Assembly (NCBI GenBank): GCA_900128395.1
Contig: LT649482.1
Coordinates: forward strand, 2,601 to 23,667
DNA length: 21,067 nucleotides
Source of the DNA: Stramenopiles sp. TOSAG23-2
Taxonomy: Eukaryota > Sar
Reading direction: 5' to 3'
Below, in pieces: positions 17,701 to 21,067 of the stretch. The position numbers and the translations under genes were made by a program. Every line of letters starts with the position of its first letter. The first letter of the stretch is position 1. The notes under the pieces are model-generated. The model made no database searches. It was not told the DNA's origin and worked only from the letters and a program-made list of their open reading frames with translations.

Positions 17701-20700
17701 AATTGATATAGATCGCAGCCACCGGTATTACCTGCAATCGTACCGTTGCATAGCCTGCATCTGCCACGATCGGTACATTCGCGAAGACTTTTTGGACAGC
17801 AACATGTCAAGCATCTACAACATCCAGCCCAGTCTCCGCCTTGTACTATCGTCTTCCCTACGACCTGCTCATCATGGTCTTGTACTATAGGTGTTTTGTT
17901 TGAAAAATGACCGTCACTGTTCGCTCCTAGACTAGTTTTATCAGGCAATATTTTAACCTCAATTAGAGCTCCTGTATCTTCGGTGCATTTGGACACTTCC
18001 AGACCAATGTAAACATCTTCCTTTAATTCCACCTTTAACTCATACCCAATTTTATAGCCGAATCCCGGATACGAAATGTCATCAATTATTGCTTTCCCAT
18101 CGCTCACTGTAAGTGACAAAGTAGCCTTTGGCTCCTCCCGCGACAACCGTTTTCTTCTCTTCGCACAGCATGGTGCTGTTAAAAAAAGTAGCCCCAGGGT
18201 ACAACAGAGCGAAATAAACAGTAGTCCATAAAACCCCCCCAAATCTTGGTCACTTTTCTCTTCATTTGAATTCCCTGTTCTGTAAATCATAGACCCAAGC
18301 ACTAAACTAATCATCAAATGAATCAAAAGTATAACAGTAATATTTGGATATATTTTGTTTTTTGCCTGGGAAACTTTCTTTTTCGTCAATTTATAATCTC
18401 TTTCCAACTCCTTATTGATTTTAAAAAAGTTTTTACCATGACCTAAGGGCGAAATATGTAACCACATTTGCACTATGAATATTGTTGTAAAAGACACTAC
18501 ATGTGTCGCAACAAACCACGGTTTGAGCCAACCTACGATAATTTGAAGTGTCATAATTTTACTTGCTTTTGGGGAGACAGCTTCAATTAGTGGATTTTCT
18601 GAAGTATGAGGCTTTGGTACCACTGCATTTGACCATGTGTGCCAAAGAGAAAATGCTTGAAATGCAAAAATGCAGGAGAAATTCAATAAAATTACTGCTG
18701 TAAAAAACATTGATCGTTGAAACGACTTTTTTGACATACTTTCTGCCTTAGATTTTGCAAACATCCACGTCCAAAGGTCATTTGTTACATCTTGGTCACT
18801 GGGTAACAATGACGTTCCTGTATCAGAGCTACTAAGGGCGGTGTAATTGCTATTAATTGCGAAGTTTCTTTTTTGGAGTTCGTAAGCTTTATGATGATGA
18901 TAACAGCAGCCACAACATAAAATCCATTTATAACAGCGGACAATAAGGTATATTAAGAACAGTAGAACCATTCCAAAAATAATCATGTTTTTCCCTACTT
19001 CTTTAGTATGGTTTATGTATACATAAGTTTCAGTTGAATTGAAATAGTGCGCAACAACATCATTGGTACTAAGAAAGTTATTTACTTGAATTTCTATCGG
19101 ATTTTGAATATACCAAAAGATGGCGATACAAATCCAAAATATTACCAACATCAGCGAACAAAAGAATACACTACTTGAAGCATGATCTTTCCACAGATTT
19201 TTGATGTGAGATAATTTGATGGTTTTCCATTTGAGCCATAAATATAGCAATATAACAATAATTGCCACAATTAAAGCGACAATTTCCAACCATAAACCAT
19301 TAAAATGTTTTGGTTCAGGAATTGGAGGTACGGTGGCAGGGCAGGAAGTATACGGAAGCGATTTCCCAAGAAACACTTGTAAATACCCTATTTCTCCATC
19401 GTTAAATTTTTTCACCGACAAACACTGAGAAAGCGAGAAAAGTGTGTGCTTGCAATTACATGCAGGGTCTTTACATTGAAAAATAACCTTTGCAAACCCC
19501 CCTTCCTCCACTACAACTTGACAGTACTCTTTTGAATTACTTCCACTACCACAAAGTTGACAAGCGCCAGAAGAACCTAAGTTTTTAATCTCTTTTGGAA
19601 AAAAGTCTGCATCAGAACAATTTCGATATCTTTTATGTCTTTTCAATCCGCTATTATTAAAAGGCAGAGGGGGATCTCCACCAATCCAGTCCGAAATAAT
19701 AAAATTATCATGCGGTGAAATGGCACCAAATCCTAATGGACACCATGGATGAGCTTGTGTGGCATCATTTTGCGCAAAGAGCAAAACATTACTGTCAGGA
19801 TCGCAAGTGCTAAGAGCTAATGAGAGCTGTGTCGCACAATTTTCACACGTTGGGTTTTCACTAGCTTTTGATGGAGGTACACAATTGAATTTAATTTTAA
19901 AAATGCCATTCTTTTTGGGTTTCCAAATTTGATATCCGCCAGTACCTAGAAATTTTGAAGCGCCAATTGGGGTACGGATGCAAGTGGACATGCTGTTATT
20001 GCTCGCTTGGATTTGAACTATATCGGCCGCAGCACCACTTTCATTTAAATTACATTTACCATTGTTATCCGAAAAAAAACTAAGAAACATTGATCTTGGC
20101 GCGATTGCATTACATGTACAATTCCCTTGCACATCGATTTCAGGCTTTGTTTGACAAACAAATCCTTTAACTATTTTAACTATTTTACCAGCTTTTTTAA
20201 TTTTATAACCAGCACGGCAGACGGATTGATTTGTTGCACAGTATACACCACCGGATTGACATTCTTCATACGATGAGGCACAGCAAACAATTGCATTACT
20301 TTGAATTCTTTGTGTTCGAAGATGTCTGGAATTCGTAACAGATTCAACTGGAGATACCGTAATTTTTGTTGCTGGTTTAGAGATGCAAATGTGCTTTTTT
20401 GGGGGATAATCATGGAGCATTCTTTCAATAACATTATAAATAGGAGCATTGGCGAACTTATAAAATAGTGCAGCATTATTGAGCGCTTGGTAGTCTTTAG
20501 CCACATGACATTTTTCCCATTTACCAGGGTTGGAGCATCTACATTTCCATGTAATCTCAATATAAGGCTCTGTTTGAGCAAGCGAAATTGTTTGCAACTG
20601 TGGATTTGGCACTAAGGGTAATATGGACTGGGGAAATTCTATAAAATCTTGAGCAAGAATTTTATTAATTAAAGGCAACCCATCATTAAGTGAATGCTGA

Positions 20701-21032
20701 ACCAGCATTTTCATCGAACTTTCACCTAAAAATAAAGCATTGGAATTTCGCGCTTGTATAGTAGCACTCGCAGTGGATGCATTCTTGAGTTGAAAAACAA
20801 GTCCCCCGCCATTTTTTTCAAAAGAAATTGACAAATTTTGGGTCACATTGCTCAACGCAGCAAATAGAATTCCGCAATGGGATTTATCTGGTCCAGTCAA
20901 GGGTCCAATACATGACTTAGTTGACGCGTCAATACTCAGTAGCTTACAAGACAATGTCATGTTTAGTTGTTCCTCCCTAACTATTACTCCCGCTGCGTGG
21001 CTTGATGTTACTGAGGATTTAAAAAATGACAT
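14766..21032 (-). CDS. giant multi-pass membrane protein with C-terminal OTU cysteine protease (N-terminus unresolved)
   Basis: 2088 residues as read, one uninterrupted frame to TGA. Residues 1-7 are antisense to the gene's own coiled coil (see the inverted repeat), so only about residue 8 onward is trustworthy. Residues 8-575: Cys-rich, many N-x-S/T sites (NMT, NVT, NLS), probably extracellular, no family recognised and no signal peptide in this window. Membrane segments follow near 578-601, 621-641, 681-704, 774-797, 836-858, 898-918, 933-955, 1106-1136, 1158-1181, then a hydrophilic region (1185-1435) with a Glu/Lys coiled coil (about 1320-1370), then about nine more helices (1440-1811). 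A Cys cluster (CCRCLTCCCP) lies near 1060-1090. The tail holds an OTU domain (about 1930-2080): GDGNCLYNAV (catalytic Asp and Cys, about 1940-1950), WGGEPEI, and NNHYMWL (catalytic His, about 2072). OTU proteases usually cut ubiquitin chains; here it would be on the cytosolic side. Whole architecture unknown to me; a receptor or membrane-trafficking role is speculation. Confidence 0.8.
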   Translation of the reverse strand: MSFFKSSVTSSHAAGVIVREEQLNMTLSCKLLSIDASTKSCIGPLTGPDKSHCGILFAALSNVTQNLSISFEKNGGGLVFQLKNASTASATIQARNSNALFLGESSMKMLVQHSLNDGLPLINKILAQDFIEFPQSILPLVPNPQLQTISLAQTEPYIEITWKCRCSNPGKWEKCHVAKDYQALNNAALFYKFANAPIYNVIERMLHDYPPKKHICISKPATKITVSPVESVTNSRHLRTQRIQSNAIVCCASSYEECQSGGVYCATNQSVCRAGYKIKKAGKIVKIVKGFVCQTKPEIDVQGNCTCNAIAPRSMFLSFFSDNNGKCNLNESGAAADIVQIQASNNSMSTCIRTPIGASKFLGTGGYQIWKPKKNGIFKIKFNCVPPSKASENPTCENCATQLSLALSTCDPDSNVLLFAQNDATQAHPWCPLGFGAISPHDNFIISDWIGGDPPLPFNNSGLKRHKRYRNCSDADFFPKEIKNLGSSGACQLCGSGSNSKEYCQVVVEEGGFAKVIFQCKDPACNCKHTLFSLSQCLSVKKFNDGEIGYLQVFLGKSLPYTSCPATVPPIPEPKHFNGLWLEIVALIVAIIVILLYLWLKWKTIKLSHIKNLWKDHASSSVFFCSLMLVIFWICIAIFWYIQNPIEIQVNNFLSTNDVVAHYFNSTETYVYINHTKEVGKNMIIFGMVLLFLIYLIVRCYKWILCCGCCYHHHKAYELQKRNFAINSNYTALSSSDTGTSLLPSDQDVTNDLWTWMFAKSKAESMSKKSFQRSMFFTAVILLNFSCIFAFQAFSLWHTWSNAVVPKPHTSENPLIEAVSPKASKIMTLQIIVGWLKPWFVATHVVSFTTIFIVQMWLHISPLGHGKNFFKINKELERDYKLTKKKVSQAKNKIYPNITVILLIHLMISLVLGSMIYRTGNSNEEKSDQDLGGFYGLLFISLCCTLGLLFLTAPCCAKRRKRLSREEPKATLSLTVSDGKAIIDDISYPGFGYKIGYELKVELKEDVYIGLEVSKCTEDTGALIEVKILPDKTSLGANSDGHFSNKTPIVQDHDEQVVGKTIVQGGDWAGCCRCLTCCCPKSLRECTDRGRCRLCNGTIAGNTGGCDLYQFLLMFLHICVIFGQTVFLTPSLIAYMTRQSNPNYIPDKGINKYVYPGDFFLYLVMVGTMFSTTLGTIMLMKSAEVILMTKRAKEEEKLRKIQIEVDICGKFLGPTIEGKIKTEITTLFKENDTYKHLLKGVVISVDCIPTFLHIVTCGYFKSTTIYISIATESSKDKYHELHEYIEQPSVTESIFKKIVNMVIQNRNFLNNEFTNWENKKNDAANKELLEDLKNDIEKDLEKEVTEDVEEVWKRKTQELLAEINAKIENNEIGEAHTPEKSHNIFLDYLKHNDFDTQSVWLREFQNAVSSAAEKAACLTFCCERKERVNRIIYGDRIMWRRICLVLGTLLMGLIALDAWPLFFIDATTVGWTNLIEVMENYGWNTTRSDSPVFHEIVTEYGDTVKLQGTITCVNFVLFFISMMSDLMTPVLKKNEDPESNKCGTPRSFLWFSRAFAIAGAIGVLGTLFVGFQKNYVQKLNLHEVLSQCGSKFCDEMTKQTRMGFSAALFAQSATVFLPILISIPWTLGRIAFFLAEDNIAETRELSNSLMFGGLATILRLTILPVTFLYLYNDAEIKVSHLVLWYLLFISCAFSVLILIVKYDKFCSCCTKGRTIFIPILVFGIAIPLFIMGVIFESSFFDKNNDINKYPLDLYFVSLPWLWVVLFGCVCFFSLLFGVFKVTKRNTLWYVFWGWCAFLLPLLKIICVCLSTENDVYTIPKLMSTLVIKMFGPKNWPDTLSEFVISDVVISDLFYFTMILDDDERKSGKDDGHMSIDTIYDLDDSMEEKIKLLVKHGHIKEDLKNDKNSHFYQLYTTTILKSIDKKNLRCMKIDYEINNVNGDGNCLYNAVLQASKAKGLEPGISDVKSANELRKLMIETIDNHENVTMRKIAGSGLISLKTLNTEIRKRIELGIGQDKISREAWGGEPEIYLIEVMFQIRIKIISDNGIQFGRNFQNADKNVIVLYYVNNNHYMWLSEKDTSQNTGRK
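16991..17045 (-). repeat. 55-bp segment duplicated in inverted orientation at the window end
   Basis: Encodes residues about 1330-1348 of the giant protein (EDLKNDIEKDLEKEVTED). The same 55 bases recur at 21013-21067 on the opposite strand without a single difference. Confidence 0.95.
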
Positions 21033-21067
21033 TGAAAAAGACTTAGAAAAAGAGGTTACTGAAGACG
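21013..21067 (+). repeat. inverted copy of the coiled-coil coding segment; junction at 21012
   Basis: Exact copy, in the plus orientation, of the minus-strand coding sequence at 17045-16991, running off the window end. Both junction sides share TTACT just before GAGGAT (with one extra A in the internal copy), a short microhomology. Read on the plus strand, an ORF from ATG 20959 crosses the junction and continues in the coiled-coil frame to the window end. Confidence 0.95.

Noticed and set aside
20180-20581. 133-codon minus-strand ORF in another frame
   Set aside because: It overlaps the ectodomain of the giant protein in a shifted frame without Cys pattern or family features.
20959-21067. 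Plus-strand ORF crossing the inverted junction as a separate gene
   Set aside because: Its first part is antisense to the ectodomain coding region and its second part is the inverted copy, so it is a product of the junction and not an independent gene.

Overview
This window comes from the nuclear genome of an AT-rich microbial eukaryote. The evidence is a canonical GT-AG intron, the GPI-transamidase subunit PIG-T, ankyrin repeats, an OTU protease domain, and long AT-rich spacers full of TA microsatellites. All three stop codons end recognisable genes (TAA, TAG and TGA), so the standard code applies. Genes are mostly intronless, lie on both strands and are 0.2-1 kb apart. A unicellular alga or other protist (stramenopile-like) is my best guess, but nothing here fixes the phylum.

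Layout, left to right: an ankyrin-repeat protein (-); a seven-helix membrane protein that could be a gustatory-receptor-like protein (-); an unrecognised soluble protein with a ParB/sulfiredoxin-like pattern (+); a two-exon short-chain dehydrogenase close to carbonyl reductase (-); a roughly 907-bp near-perfect palindrome flanked by TA that looks like a foldback/MITE transposon; an acidic, serine-rich ORF overlapping an unrecognised ORF on the other strand; a degraded fragment related to the palindrome; two weak small ORFs; an MDR-family (quinone/enoyl reductase-like) oxidoreductase (+); PIG-T (+); a membrane-anchored acylphosphatase (-); a haloalkane-dehalogenase-like alpha/beta hydrolase whose nucleophile is Ser instead of Asp (+); and a giant ORF (-) encoding a Cys-rich, probably extracellular N-terminal region, about 18 membrane helices and a C-terminal OTU cysteine-protease domain.

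The last 55 bases are an exact inverted copy of a coiled-coil segment inside the giant gene, about 4 kb away. The first residues of the giant ORF as read are therefore antisense of its own coiled coil. This is either a real inverted rearrangement or, more likely, a chimeric contig end. Either way the true N-terminus of the giant protein is not in the window.

The genes do not form an operon or an obvious pathway; they are housekeeping and accessory genes side by side. The most interesting items are the OTU-tailed polytopic membrane protein, the palindromic element and the Asp-to-Ser dehalogenase homologue.
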